The translations under genes and the position numbers were made by a program. A model generated the notes under the pieces. The model saw nothing but the letters and a program-made list of their open reading frames with translations. It had not been told where the DNA came from and did no database searches. Positions 50,808 to 59,841 of a stretch of 64,000 bases of DNA are shown in pieces. The stretch's first letter is position 1, and each line of letters begins with the position of its first letter. This stretch comes from Gp13-AA77 sp035946575. GTDB taxonomy: Bacteria > Acidobacteriota > Terriglobia > UBA7540. The stretch is taken from the NCBI GenBank assembly GCA_035946575.1, contig DASYZG010000024.1, positions 62,001 to 126,000 of the forward strand, in the 5' to 3' direction.

Positions 50808-53729
50808 CTAATATGCCCGCGCTTGCCTCACGAGACCGGCAAACTCCGGAACAGATCGGAGGCTCGCCCATTGGGGATCTGCGGTCAGCATGGCCCGGGC
50901 GTAACCTGCCTTCACGGCCTCCTGCAGCATCCTCAATGCCTGCGGCCTTTCACCGAGTTCGAGGTAGTCGAGCGCCAGGACGCTCAAGGTATCGGCGTCC
51001 GCCGGCTTCAGGGCAAGAGCTGCCTCGAGCGTGGTGCCAGCCGGTCGAACTTCTCCGGTCCGGACGTAGTAGTGGGCCAGGTACGCCAGGGTGTTCGAGT
51101 CGTTCGGGTTCACTCCCAGGTCGCGGCGCGCGCGGCTAATCGCTTCGCGATAAGCTTTTGCGGCATCCGCCTCATCTCCGGCGACCATATGATAGGCGTC
51201 GCCCAGGTTGCCCCAATAGGCGTACGCATTGGGCACCCGGGAGACCGCCTTCCTGCAGAACTGCACGTCTTCCTGGTAATGCCCCAGCAGGTAGGCCGCG
51301 GTCCCCGCATTGGTGTTCAGCTCCGCATCGTCGGGAGCCAGCTTGAGCCCTCGCGCAAAATAGTCGGCGGCGCTGCGGAAGTTCCCGGTGGTAAGGAAGC
51401 TGATGCCCACGTTGTTGTAGCCCCACGGGTTATCCGGGGCCAGGTCAATAATTCTCTGCCACGCCTGGGACGCCTCCGGGAAGCGCCCGTGCGCTTCGAG
51501 GAATTCTCCCAGGGAGTTGTAGCACTCCCAACAGGACGGCCTTAGCCGCGTAGCCTCGCGGAAGGCACGCTCGGCGTCGTCCGTACGGCCCAGCTCATTG
51601 TAGGCATTTCCCAGTCGCTGATAAGCGTCGACGTTGTTGGGATCAATGCTCAACGCCTGCTGCAGGTCAGTCACCGCGCCGGCGTAGTCTCCCGTGTGCC
51701 GTTTCAGGTCTCCGATGGCAATGAGCACCTCCGGCAGGCCCCGGCCCAGGCGCGCGGCGGACTGCGCGGCAGCCTTGGCCCGGTCGGCCCAGGCCGGATC
51801 ACGCGTTATGGTGTAGCGGTACCACTCCGCCTGGGCCAGCGCCGCGTAAGCCTGGGCGTAGCCCGGGTCGTCATCGACCGCATGCTGAAAGAGGGTTATC
51901 GCCGATTCCAGGCTCTGAGGCTTTTCGTACTGCTGCAAGTACCCGATCCCCTGAATGTAATAGTCCGAAGCCGAAGCCACCCGGGTGCCGTGCGCCGCCA
52001 GGTCCTGTTCGCTTTTGGGCGAAGGCTCGAGGTGCAGCATCTGCACGGACGCCTGCACAACCAGGTCCTGCAGCTCGTAACCGCTGTCGGCGATCGCGGT
52101 GATCGTCTGGGAACGCAAATCCTTCTCCTGCCCGCGATCCACCTCGATCAGAACCAGGTTGATGCGCGCTGATGCTCCCGGCCGCTGCTGCCAGCTCGCA
52201 TCGAGCACCAGATTGGCGCCGAACTCCCGTCGGGCCTTTTCGCTGCTGTCGATATGACGCCGGCGCACCAGTTCGGCGGGCGCAACTTCGATGTCCGGAA
52301 GCTCGGAAAGCTTCGCGGTTACCGTCTCCGTAAAACCGTCGCAGCGCGCGTGCTCCTCCGCACTGCCGTCCAGGGCTCTGAAGGGAAGCACCACCAGGCT
52401 CTTGCGCGCCGGAATCGGGAACAACCAGTCCACAATTCCCCGGCGTACCTGCGGGCTGAAGACAATCAATGCCGCGAGGACGGCGCCCAGCGCGACGGCC
52501 GCCCTCAGCGCATACGCGGAGCGCCTTTGCCTCCCCCCGGAGAGCTCGCCGAGCACTTCGCCGGCGTCCGCATAGCGGAGGCCCGGTTGCCGCTCCAGGC
52601 ATTTCAAAATGACCTGCTGCCAGCGGGGATCGAGGCCGGGACAGTCAACTCCCGGTGACGGAACCCGGTCTCGAAGCCGCCGGTACGGATCGCCCGGGAG
52701 GGGTTGCCGGCCCGCGGCCATCTCGTACATCACCAGCCCTAGCGCGTAAACGTCGGTGGCCGATGTCGCCTGGCGATGCTCCAATTGCTCCGGAGCCATG
52801 TAGGCCGGAGTTCCGATCAGATGCGGCGCGTCGCTCAACGAACGGGCGTCCTCGTGAACGGTCGTGGCTGCTTCCGAAGCTTTGGCCAGGCCAAAATCGG
52901 TGATGACGGCTCGAGTTGGGCACGGCGCGCCGGGCTCGCGGGCCGGGGGGACCGCTTCCGCAGATACGGTTGTCTGGTGCGATAGAACTCTCTCACCCGT
53001 GCCGGGCCTCTCCGGCACCAACATCACATTGCCGGGCTTGAAATCCCGGTGAATGATCCCGGCGCGGTGAGCGGCCGCCAATCCTTCGGCCATCTGTCTG
53101 GCCAGGGGTACGGCCTCCTCGATCCCCATCCGTCCGCCCCGCTTGAGCCGCTCCGCCAGAGTTTCGCCTTCCAGAAGCTCCATGGTGAGAAAAGAAACCG
53201 GCCCCCCGGCGCCTCCCGTCGAAAGCTGGCACTGCTCGAGATCGTAGATCCGGCAGACGTTGGGATGGGTGACGCGGCGGGCGATTCGAATCTCTTCGTT
53301 GAAGCGGGCCAGGGCCTTCGGGTCGGAGGCGATTTCGGGGCGCACGGTCTTGAGAGCTACGCGCTCGCGAAGGTGCAGGTCCCGGGCCTCATAGACTTCG
53401 CCCATGCCGCCGCGGCCGAGGAACCGTACCACTTGGAATCGCCCGCAAATCACCTGGTCAGGAGAGAACGTGGGGGGGTGGACGGAGCCGGGGCGGGCAG
53501 AGGTGGCTGGGACGGCATGGTTCAGGACTGCCACTGCCTGCCGCCGCCCTTCCTCGGTTTGCATAAACCCGCCGGCGGCATGATCGGCTCCGAGCAGCGA
53601 TTCGACGTCGCGGCGAAGCTCCTCGTCATTCTCACAGGCCTTAGCGATATACGAAGGGCGCTCCGCCTCGGGGCGCTCCAGCGCCGCACCAACGATCTGC
53701 TTCACGCGTTCCCAGCGCGCCGAGGTCAT
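50808..53729 (-). CDS. Receptor-type Ser/Thr protein kinase with C-terminal TPRs
   Basis: A 973-residue membrane kinase. The kinase domain (about residues 80-380) has RFLGRGGMGEVYEARD, VALKTV, the catalytic HRDFKPGN, ITDFGLAKA and PAYMAPEQL. A membrane span follows near 435 (AVALGAVLAALIVF). The extracytoplasmic part begins with a segment (LVVLPFRALDGS...FTETVTAKLSEL) found in many kinases and cyclases of this class, then about ten TPRs (DLQQALSIDPNNVDAYQRLG, EATRLRPSCWECYNSLGEF and others). This layout is typical of acidobacterial kinases. A start at 53744 is possible; the ATG at 53729 gives MTSARWERVKQIVGAAL, the common beginning. Confidence 0.95.
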   Translation of the reverse strand: MTSARWERVKQIVGAALERPEAERPSYIAKACENDEELRRDVESLLGADHAAGGFMQTEEGRRQAVAVLNHAVPATSARPGSVHPPTFSPDQVICGRFQVVRFLGRGGMGEVYEARDLHLRERVALKTVRPEIASDPKALARFNEEIRIARRVTHPNVCRIYDLEQCQLSTGGAGGPVSFLTMELLEGETLAERLKRGGRMGIEEAVPLARQMAEGLAAAHRAGIIHRDFKPGNVMLVPERPGTGERVLSHQTTVSAEAVPPAREPGAPCPTRAVITDFGLAKASEAATTVHEDARSLSDAPHLIGTPAYMAPEQLEHRQATSATDVYALGLVMYEMAAGRQPLPGDPYRRLRDRVPSPGVDCPGLDPRWQQVILKCLERQPGLRYADAGEVLGELSGGRQRRSAYALRAAVALGAVLAALIVFSPQVRRGIVDWLFPIPARKSLVVLPFRALDGSAEEHARCDGFTETVTAKLSELPDIEVAPAELVRRRHIDSSEKARREFGANLVLDASWQQRPGASARINLVLIEVDRGQEKDLRSQTITAIADSGYELQDLVVQASVQMLHLEPSPKSEQDLAAHGTRVASASDYYIQGIGYLQQYEKPQSLESAITLFQHAVDDDPGYAQAYAALAQAEWYRYTITRDPAWADRAKAAAQSAARLGRGLPEVLIAIGDLKRHTGDYAGAVTDLQQALSIDPNNVDAYQRLGNAYNELGRTDDAERAFREATRLRPSCWECYNSLGEFLEAHGRFPEASQAWQRIIDLAPDNPWGYNNVGISFLTTGNFRSAADYFARGLKLAPDDAELNTNAGTAAYLLGHYQEDVQFCRKAVSRVPNAYAYWGNLGDAYHMVAGDEADAAKAYREAISRARRDLGVNPNDSNTLAYLAHYYVRTGEVRPAGTTLEAALALKPADADTLSVLALDYLELGERPQALRMLQEAVKAGYARAMLTADPQWASLRSVPEFAGLVRQARAY

Positions 53730-54207
53730 GAAAACCTCAAACAAAGAGCGGATTAGACGGGCAAACTGCTAAAAAAGCCTGCGATTTGCATCATTCTGAG
53801 CGAAGAATCTCGCTCTAAAAGGCTCCCCCCAGGCAAGCTTTCCGACGTTTTCACCCCTTTTTTGACGGTTATTACTTGGCGGCTATTCTACATCAGCCCG
53901 GAGTGAGATTAAGGGAAAAAAATTGATAAGGAAGGACATGCCCGTTCGTATCCGGACCAATCGCCCTCGACGGATGACGGGGTGCAAATCCGCTCGCGCC
54001 CGTTTTCAACCATGCATCCAATACCCAGGCAGTTAAAGATCGAGGCGCTTTTGCCAGAACCTCTGAAATGTTCGACATTCTCGGTGACCGTGATCACAGC
54101 GTCGCGCCCAGATTATTGCTATTCAATGACTTACACCTGAAACGGCGCCCCCTGGCATCCAGGCTGGCTCCGCTGGACCGATTCGATTATCATTGTGAGG
54201 ATACCTT
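53730..54207. other. 478-bp divergent intergenic region
   Basis: The region lies between the kinase and the flavoprotein, which are transcribed away from each other, so promoters for both should be here. I see no convincing gene; the small minus-strand frames at 53893-54097 lack motifs. TTCTGAGCGAAGAATCTCG near 53795 is a broken copy of the MITE-like element at 20.4 kb. AATTGATAAGG near 53920 and ATTATTGCTATTCAATG near 54110 are AT-rich. Confidence 0.45.
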
Positions 54208-55560
54208 ATGGACTCCCTATCCGTTTACGTTGTAGGCGCGGGCCCGGCAGGGCTGTTCGCAGCTCGGAAGATCGCGACCGCCGGCCACCAGGTCACGATC
54301 TTCAACCGCGATGTCCGGCCCGGCGGCCTCGCCGAGTATGGCATCTACCCGATGAAGCATCACATGAAGGCGGGCCTGCGCAAGCAGTTCGCCAAGATCC
54401 TCGCCATGCCCAACGTCGAGTACTTCGGAAACGTGCCGCTGCGGTGCGGCGGACCTCTCACCTGCGACGCTCTTCGCGCCTGGAACCCCGCGGCGATCGT
54501 CTACGCCGTCGGGGCACAAGGCACCAAGAAACTGGGCATGCCGGGCGAGAACGCGAGCGGCGTCTACTCGGCCAAGGACTTCGTCTATCACTACAACGGT
54601 TTACCCCCGTTTTCCTCCCAGGACTTCTCGACCGGCCGGCGCGTCGCGATCGTGGGCATGGGCAACGTGATGGTCGACATCGCCCGGTGGCTGCTGATCG
54701 ATCAGCCAGGCGCGAAGCCCGAGGAAGTCACCGTAATCGCGCGCCGGGGTCCATTCGAGGTCAAGTTTGACGAGAAGGAATTCGACTACGTCGAGCGGTT
54801 CCTAAACCGCGGTATGTTTCGTGATGAGTTGGCGCGGGTTGCCGACGTTGTTGCAGCGGCGGGACAGGACGTGGGTACCGTGGCCGATTCGGTTTTCCCC
54901 TGGCTCAAGACCGAGCCTGCTACGGCGGCCGAGTCCCGCTTGACCTTCCGCTTCCTGACCTCGCCAATCGCCATCGAGCCTGGCCCCAGCGGGCGCATCG
55001 AGCGCCTGCGTGTAGTCGCAAATCTGCTGGTCCGTCAGGGAGAGGACACGAAGGCGCGCGCGACTGACAAAGAATCAGTGTTGCCGTTTGATACCCTGAT
55101 CTTCGCGATCGGTGACGTGGCCGACCCGACGGTTGGACTGCCGTATGGCAAGAACGAGTACGTCACCAACACCGACGCGGCCGATCCCGATCGCGCCAGT
55201 TACGAAGTCTTCGATCCAGCGTTGGGTAAGCCGCTCGATGGTAGCTTCGTCGTCGGATGGGCCCGCAAGGCGAGCGAGGGGTTGGTCGGCAAGGCCCGCT
55301 TCGACGCCGAGCGCGGGTGCGACTACGTTCTCAAATACCTGGCTGATACCACAGCGGGAGTCACTCCGGCGGGCGCAGAGATCCTCGACGAGTTGCAGTC
55401 AACGAACGATGCCGTAGTAACCAAGCAGGGTGTGGAGCGGCTGCTCCAGGCGGAGACTCGCCAGGCTCAGGGACTGGGCCTGCCTGAATTCAAGTATCCG
55501 ACGAATCAGGAAATGCTCGCCGCGATTCTCGAATCGAAAGAAGCGCACTGCGCTGCCTGA
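54208..55560 (+). CDS. FAD/NAD(P)-dependent oxidoreductase, adrenodoxin-reductase-like
   Basis: A 450-residue flavoprotein. The FAD motif VYVVGAGPAGLFAARKI is at about residues 6-22. The NADP site is RVAIVGMGNVMVDIARW (about 144-160), the GxGNVxxD pattern of ferredoxin/adrenodoxin-NADP reductases and of glutamate synthase small subunits. VARRGP-like VIARRGPFEVKFDEKE and the second FAD contact FDTLIFAIGDVADPTVG are present. It would pass electrons between NADPH and a ferredoxin-like partner. No cysteine-rich N-terminal FeS domain is fused, unlike GltD. It is a solitary gene; the ferredoxin is not nearby. Confidence 0.9.
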   Translation: MDSLSVYVVGAGPAGLFAARKIATAGHQVTIFNRDVRPGGLAEYGIYPMKHHMKAGLRKQFAKILAMPNVEYFGNVPLRCGGPLTCDALRAWNPAAIVYAVGAQGTKKLGMPGENASGVYSAKDFVYHYNGLPPFSSQDFSTGRRVAIVGMGNVMVDIARWLLIDQPGAKPEEVTVIARRGPFEVKFDEKEFDYVERFLNRGMFRDELARVADVVAAAGQDVGTVADSVFPWLKTEPATAAESRLTFRFLTSPIAIEPGPSGRIERLRVVANLLVRQGEDTKARATDKESVLPFDTLIFAIGDVADPTVGLPYGKNEYVTNTDAADPDRASYEVFDPALGKPLDGSFVVGWARKASEGLVGKARFDAERGCDYVLKYLADTTAGVTPAGAEILDELQSTNDAVVTKQGVERLLQAETRQAQGLGLPEFKYPTNQEMLAAILESKEAHCAA

Positions 55561-55690
55561 TTTCCATGGATCACCTTGACAGGTTAACCAACAAAGGTCC
55601 CTCTTGCACCGGCCCATCTTCACGCGCTAGTCTAACCTCGGTTGCTCTCGGTACTCCTTAACTCCGAGAATCAAAGGGCAAAACACCGGC

Positions 55691-58600
55691 ATGATCCGCA
55701 TCCTCGTTTGCCCGGCCGCGGAGGACCGCCTGGCGGCGGCGGCCGATTTTCTGAACCGGTCCTCATCATCGACGGAACGTCTGCTCATCGGCGCTTCACG
55801 CGAGGCCGTGGACCGCTTCGCGCATGGCCTGGCAGTCCAGCGAAAAGCAACCTTCGGATTACATCGCTTTACCCTGACCCAGCTTGCGGCGCATCTCGCC
55901 ACGCCGGATTTCGCACGGCGCGGTGTCGCGCACAGCACGCCTCTGGCATCGGAAGCGGTGGCCGCGCGCTCTGTCTTTGAAGCACTCGGAGAGGGTGGGC
56001 TCGATTACTTCAAGCCCGTAACGCGTATGCCCGGATTTGCGCGGGCGCTCGGTTCGACTCTGAACGAGCTGAGGCTGGCCGGGATCAGGCCCGCGGAGAT
56101 CCACGCTCTGGCGGCTGATGATGGTTCCACCGGCGCTCACGATCTCGCGCGGCTTCTGCAGATTTATGCAGCCCAAGCCGATCAGGCTTCGGTAGCCGAT
56201 CGCGCGGCCCTTTTCCTTGCTGCAACACGCGCGCTCCGCGACGAAGCGAAATCGCGGTTTGAGCACTGGCCAATGCTCTTTCTCGATGTCGCGCTCGCCT
56301 CGGCAGCGGAGCAGGAATTTCTCCATACCTTGGTGGGCACCGCCAACGACGTCCTGATCACGGTACCGGCTGGTGATGAACGCACGCAAGCGGCATTGCA
56401 CTCGCTTCCAGGCTCCGAAAGCGCGCCTGCGCCTGACGGAGGACATGACTCGGGCCTGCAACGCCTGCGCTCCTACCTGTTCTCGCCGGAAGGACCCGAC
56501 CCGAGCGATGCCGACGGCGAGGTCTGCTTCTTCTCAGCTCCAGGCGAGGGACGCGAGTGCCTTGAGATCGCGCGGCGTATTCTCGGAGAGTCGCGGCAGG
56601 GTGTCGCCTTCGATCAGACGGCCGTTCTGCTTCGCGCCGCGTCGAAATACGCCGCTCTCCTCGAGACTGCCCTCGCCCGCGCCGGCATTCCCGCCTATTT
56701 CACGCGCGGCAGCCAGCGTCCCGATCCCTCCGGGCGGGCCTTCCTTGCCGTGCTCGCTTGTGCCGCCGAAAATCTTTCCGCCGCTCGCTTTGCCGAGTAT
56801 CTCTCTCTCGGGCAGGTCCCGCCCCTCGACGAGAATGGCGCTCCTGTGCCCGCCAACGTGCCCTGGGCCCGCCCCGGCGATGAGGGGCTTGGACCGGCCG
56901 CGGTATTACTGGAAAACGAAGTCGAAGACGGGGCCGGCAACGCCGCTTCCGAGAACACGGACATCGGTGAAGACGCGCCCGCTCTCCAAGGCACGCTACG
57001 CGCGCCCTGGAAATGGGAGCGGCTGCTGGTTGAAGCCGCTGTCATCGGCGGGAAGGATCGATGGGCCCGGCGAATCGACGGACTCGAAAGCGAGTGGAAG
57101 CTGAAGCTCGCCAGCCTCGGTCAGGAGGAGCCTGACTCCGCGCGGGCGCGAGGCGTGAAGCGTGACCTCAACCAACTCGCCCATCTGCGCGCTTTCGCGA
57201 TGCCGATTATCGAGAGGCTTGCGGGACTGCCCCCGCAGGCTGCCTGGGGCGAGTGGCTTGAACATCTCAAGCACCTCGCTCCTGTCGTTCTCAGGCGGCC
57301 GGAGCGCGTCCTGGGCCTGCTGGCCGAACTCGAGCCCATGGATCGCGTGGGCCCCGTGATGCTCGCCGAAGTTTGGAGTGTTCTCGAGGACCGCCTGGCC
57401 ACGCTCGATCCCGAGCGGCCGCGGCGCGACTACGGATGCGTGTTCGTCGGAACGCCGGACCAGGCGCGCGGGCGGAGCTTTGAGGTTGTATTCGTACCTG
57501 GACTCGCGGAGCGCATTTTCCCCCAGCGCGTCAGCGAAGATCCCATTCTGCTGGACGAGTTGAGGCAGCAACTAGGCCACGGGCTCCGCCTGCAGGATGA
57601 CCGCGTCGAGAGCGAGCGTTTGCAGCTCAAGCTGGCCGCCGGAGCGGCCCGCAAACGAATCTACATTTCGTATCCAAGGCTCGAAGTCGCGAAATCGCGG
57701 CAGCGGGTGCCGTCGTTCTACGCTCTCGATGTACGCCGCGCGACCCGCGGAAAGATCCCGCGCTTCGAGGACCTGGAAAGTGAAGCGCGCCGCGAGGCTG
57801 CCGCAGCGCTGGATTGGCCGGCACCGGACGACCCGGCGTGCGCTATCGACGATGTGGAGCACGACCTGGCCGTGCTCGGTCCCATGCTGCGGCATCCCTC
57901 CGACGATTCGCTCAAGGGACGGGCCCGATATCTGCTGGAGCTCAATGATCACCTGGCGCGATCCTTGCGAGCGCGTTGGCACCGCTGGGCAAGGAAATGG
58001 TCCGAGTCCGATGGCCTCTGCGAGCCCGGCACGGCCGTCGTAGAGGCACTGGCCAGGGATCGACTCACGGCTCGCCCGTATTCCGCCTCGGCGCTCCAGA
58101 GATACGCGCAGTGCCCGTACCAGTTCCTGCTCTCGGCAATTCATAAGCTCGAGCCGCGCGAGGAATCTGTCCCACTGGTGCAGATGGACCCGCTGACCCG
58201 GGGCAGCATCTTTCACCGCGTGCAGGCTGATTTCATGCGGAGGCTGCAACAATCCGGTGGGCTGCCGGTCACGCTCGACAACCTGGGCCAGGCGCAGCTA
58301 GTCCTCGACGAAACCCTGGCGACCGTTGCCGAGGAGCAACGCGATAAACTGGCGCCCGCCATTCTGCAGGTCTGGCGCGACGGTATCGACGGCATCCGCA
58401 CTGACCTGCGGGGCTGGCTGCAGCGCATGGCCGAGACGCCGGCCGAGTGGCTGCCCGTCCATTTCGAGTTCGGAATTGGGTTTGCTCCTGAAGAGGGACG
58501 CGATCCTGCCAGCTTGAAAGACCCGGTGATATTGGCCGGCGGATACCAATTCCACGGCTATGTGGATCTGATCGAGCGGAGGGCGAACGGGCGCGAATTG

Positions 58601-58993
58601 CGCGTCACCGATTACAAGACCGGACAGAATCGGACCCAGGATGGCATGGTGATTGGCGGCGGCGAGGTCCTCCAGCCCGTTCTATATGGGCTCGCCGTCG
58701 AAACCGCGCTTCACGAAAACGTCAGCGAGGGGCGCCTGTACTTTTGCACTTCGGTTGGTGGCTTTCGCGACCGGCCCGTAACGCTGCACGACGTCGCGCG
58801 GCTGCGGGGCCTGCAAGTGCTCCAAACCGTGGACCGCGCGCTGGAAAGACCGTTTCTTGCTCCGGCGCCGAAGCAGGGCGCGTGCAGTCGCTGTGACTTC
58901 CTGCTGGTGTGTGGACCTATGGAGGAACGACGGCTGGCCGAGAAGGATCCCGACGCTCTCGACGACCTGAATACGTTGCGGGGTCTGCCATGA
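55691..58993 (+). CDS. addB: AddB-like helicase-nuclease subunit (PD-(D/E)XK)
   Basis: A 1100-residue subunit of an AddAB-type recombination nuclease, which resects double-strand breaks for RecA. The N-terminus (RILVCPAAEDRLAAAADFL) replaces the Walker A of firmicute AddB, so the helicase half is probably inactive. The C-terminal nuclease has YSASALQRYAQCPYQF, LTRGSIFHRVQ, and VTDYKTGQ with its catalytic lysine. Four cysteines, C808, C1065, C1068 and C1074 (CPYQF and CSRCDFLLVC), match the four that hold the AddB [4Fe-4S] cluster. The partner AddA-like gene begins 848 bp downstream rather than immediately, because repeat DNA lies between them. The start ATG at 55691 has no strong ribosome site. 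Confidence 0.85.
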   Translation: MIRILVCPAAEDRLAAAADFLNRSSSSTERLLIGASREAVDRFAHGLAVQRKATFGLHRFTLTQLAAHLATPDFARRGVAHSTPLASEAVAARSVFEALGEGGLDYFKPVTRMPGFARALGSTLNELRLAGIRPAEIHALAADDGSTGAHDLARLLQIYAAQADQASVADRAALFLAATRALRDEAKSRFEHWPMLFLDVALASAAEQEFLHTLVGTANDVLITVPAGDERTQAALHSLPGSESAPAPDGGHDSGLQRLRSYLFSPEGPDPSDADGEVCFFSAPGEGRECLEIARRILGESRQGVAFDQTAVLLRAASKYAALLETALARAGIPAYFTRGSQRPDPSGRAFLAVLACAAENLSAARFAEYLSLGQVPPLDENGAPVPANVPWARPGDEGLGPAAVLLENEVEDGAGNAASENTDIGEDAPALQGTLRAPWKWERLLVEAAVIGGKDRWARRIDGLESEWKLKLASLGQEEPDSARARGVKRDLNQLAHLRAFAMPIIERLAGLPPQAAWGEWLEHLKHLAPVVLRRPERVLGLLAELEPMDRVGPVMLAEVWSVLEDRLATLDPERPRRDYGCVFVGTPDQARGRSFEVVFVPGLAERIFPQRVSEDPILLDELRQQLGHGLRLQDDRVESERLQLKLAAGAARKRIYISYPRLEVAKSRQRVPSFYALDVRRATRGKIPRFEDLESEARREAAAALDWPAPDDPACAIDDVEHDLAVLGPMLRHPSDDSLKGRARYLLELNDHLARSLRARWHRWARKWSESDGLCEPGTAVVEALARDRLTARPYSASALQRYAQCPYQFLLSAIHKLEPREESVPLVQMDPLTRGSIFHRVQADFMRRLQQSGGLPVTLDNLGQAQLVLDETLATVAEEQRDKLAPAILQVWRDGIDGIRTDLRGWLQRMAETPAEWLPVHFEFGIGFAPEEGRDPASLKDPVILAGGYQFHGYVDLIERRANGRELRVTDYKTGQNRTQDGMVIGGGEVLQPVLYGLAVETALHENVSEGRLYFCTSVGGFRDRPVTLHDVARLRGLQVLQTVDRALERPFLAPAPKQGACSRCDFLLVCGPMEERRLAEKDPDALDDLNTLRGLP

Positions 58994-59170
58994 GGCTAAG
59001 CGATTCAATCCATTGCGAAAATAAATCTTCTCAAATTTCTCAGTTTTCTCAATTTTCTCCATCGTCCCATTTTAGGGTGGTACGCTCGAAGCATGCTGCC
59101 ACAAGCCCTGGAATCGCAGGCGGCGCAGATGAGATCGGGCGGGACAGCTCAGGCAGGGGCGCCGCTGCCG

Positions 59171-59708
59171 GCATTTCGGCCTTGATCCGACCAGGAAGGC
59201 ACGCAAAAAACATCCACGCTCCGAAAGCCGGAATGTCTCATCTGATCAACAACATAGGCCAAAAACGGGGGCTAGACCGAAAGCCGGAATGTCCTTTAAA
59301 ATCAGTAAAAGCGGGGCTACATGGACTGTGCGAAAGAGGTCGCTTCGGTGCGGAAAGATGCGCAGAATCGATATCCTACAGAAACCGCATAACGGAGCCC
59401 TGGCCGTCCCCGGAGACGAAAAAGCGCGCGAGCATCGCCGCCGTCAACAAGACGGCACGAAAACAGCCACGACGGACTCAATCGGATCAATTCACAGGCA
59501 ACCGCGCCACGGCCTGCATTTCGGCGTTGATCCTACCAGGAGGGCACGCAAAAAACATCCACGCTCTGAAAGCCGAAATGTCTCATCTGTTCAACAACAT
59601 AAGCCAAAAACGGGGGCTAGACCGAAAGCCGGAATGTCCTTTGAAATCAGTAAAAATGGGGCTACATGGATTGTGCGAAAGAGGTCGCTTCGGCGCGGCA
59701 AGATGCGC
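59171..59708. repeat. Two 193-bp direct repeats between addB and addA
   Basis: Bases 59171-59363 recur at 59516-59708, offset 345 bp, with about 13 differences and no gaps by eye. Each copy holds two GAAAGCCGGAATGTC-like motifs 56 bp apart. The whole block, 58994-59841, has no gene that I can support. Open frames cross it on the plus strand (to 59778 and 59289-59750) because 345 is divisible by three, but the differences between copies fall on codon positions 5, 3 and 5 times and show no third-position bias, so it is probably not coding. Confidence 0.85.
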
Positions 59709-59841
59709 GAGAAACCTGGTTCCTCAACCTGCCAGAACGGAGAGGAGTGAAAGTCGCAGCCCCGTGACAAGTTATTGAAAAATAATCGAAAATGCTCAAA
59801 AACGAATCTGGAACGAACCTAAACGAACCCGGGACGAGCAT

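Noticed and set aside
53893..54097. Two small minus-strand frames upstream of the flavoprotein gene
   Set aside because: They are short, overlap in different frames and have no motif or ribosome site.
59289..59750. Plus-strand open frame of 153 codons across the addB-addA gap
   Set aside because: It arises from the in-phase 345-bp repeat offset; differences between copies show no codon-position bias and there is no ribosome site.
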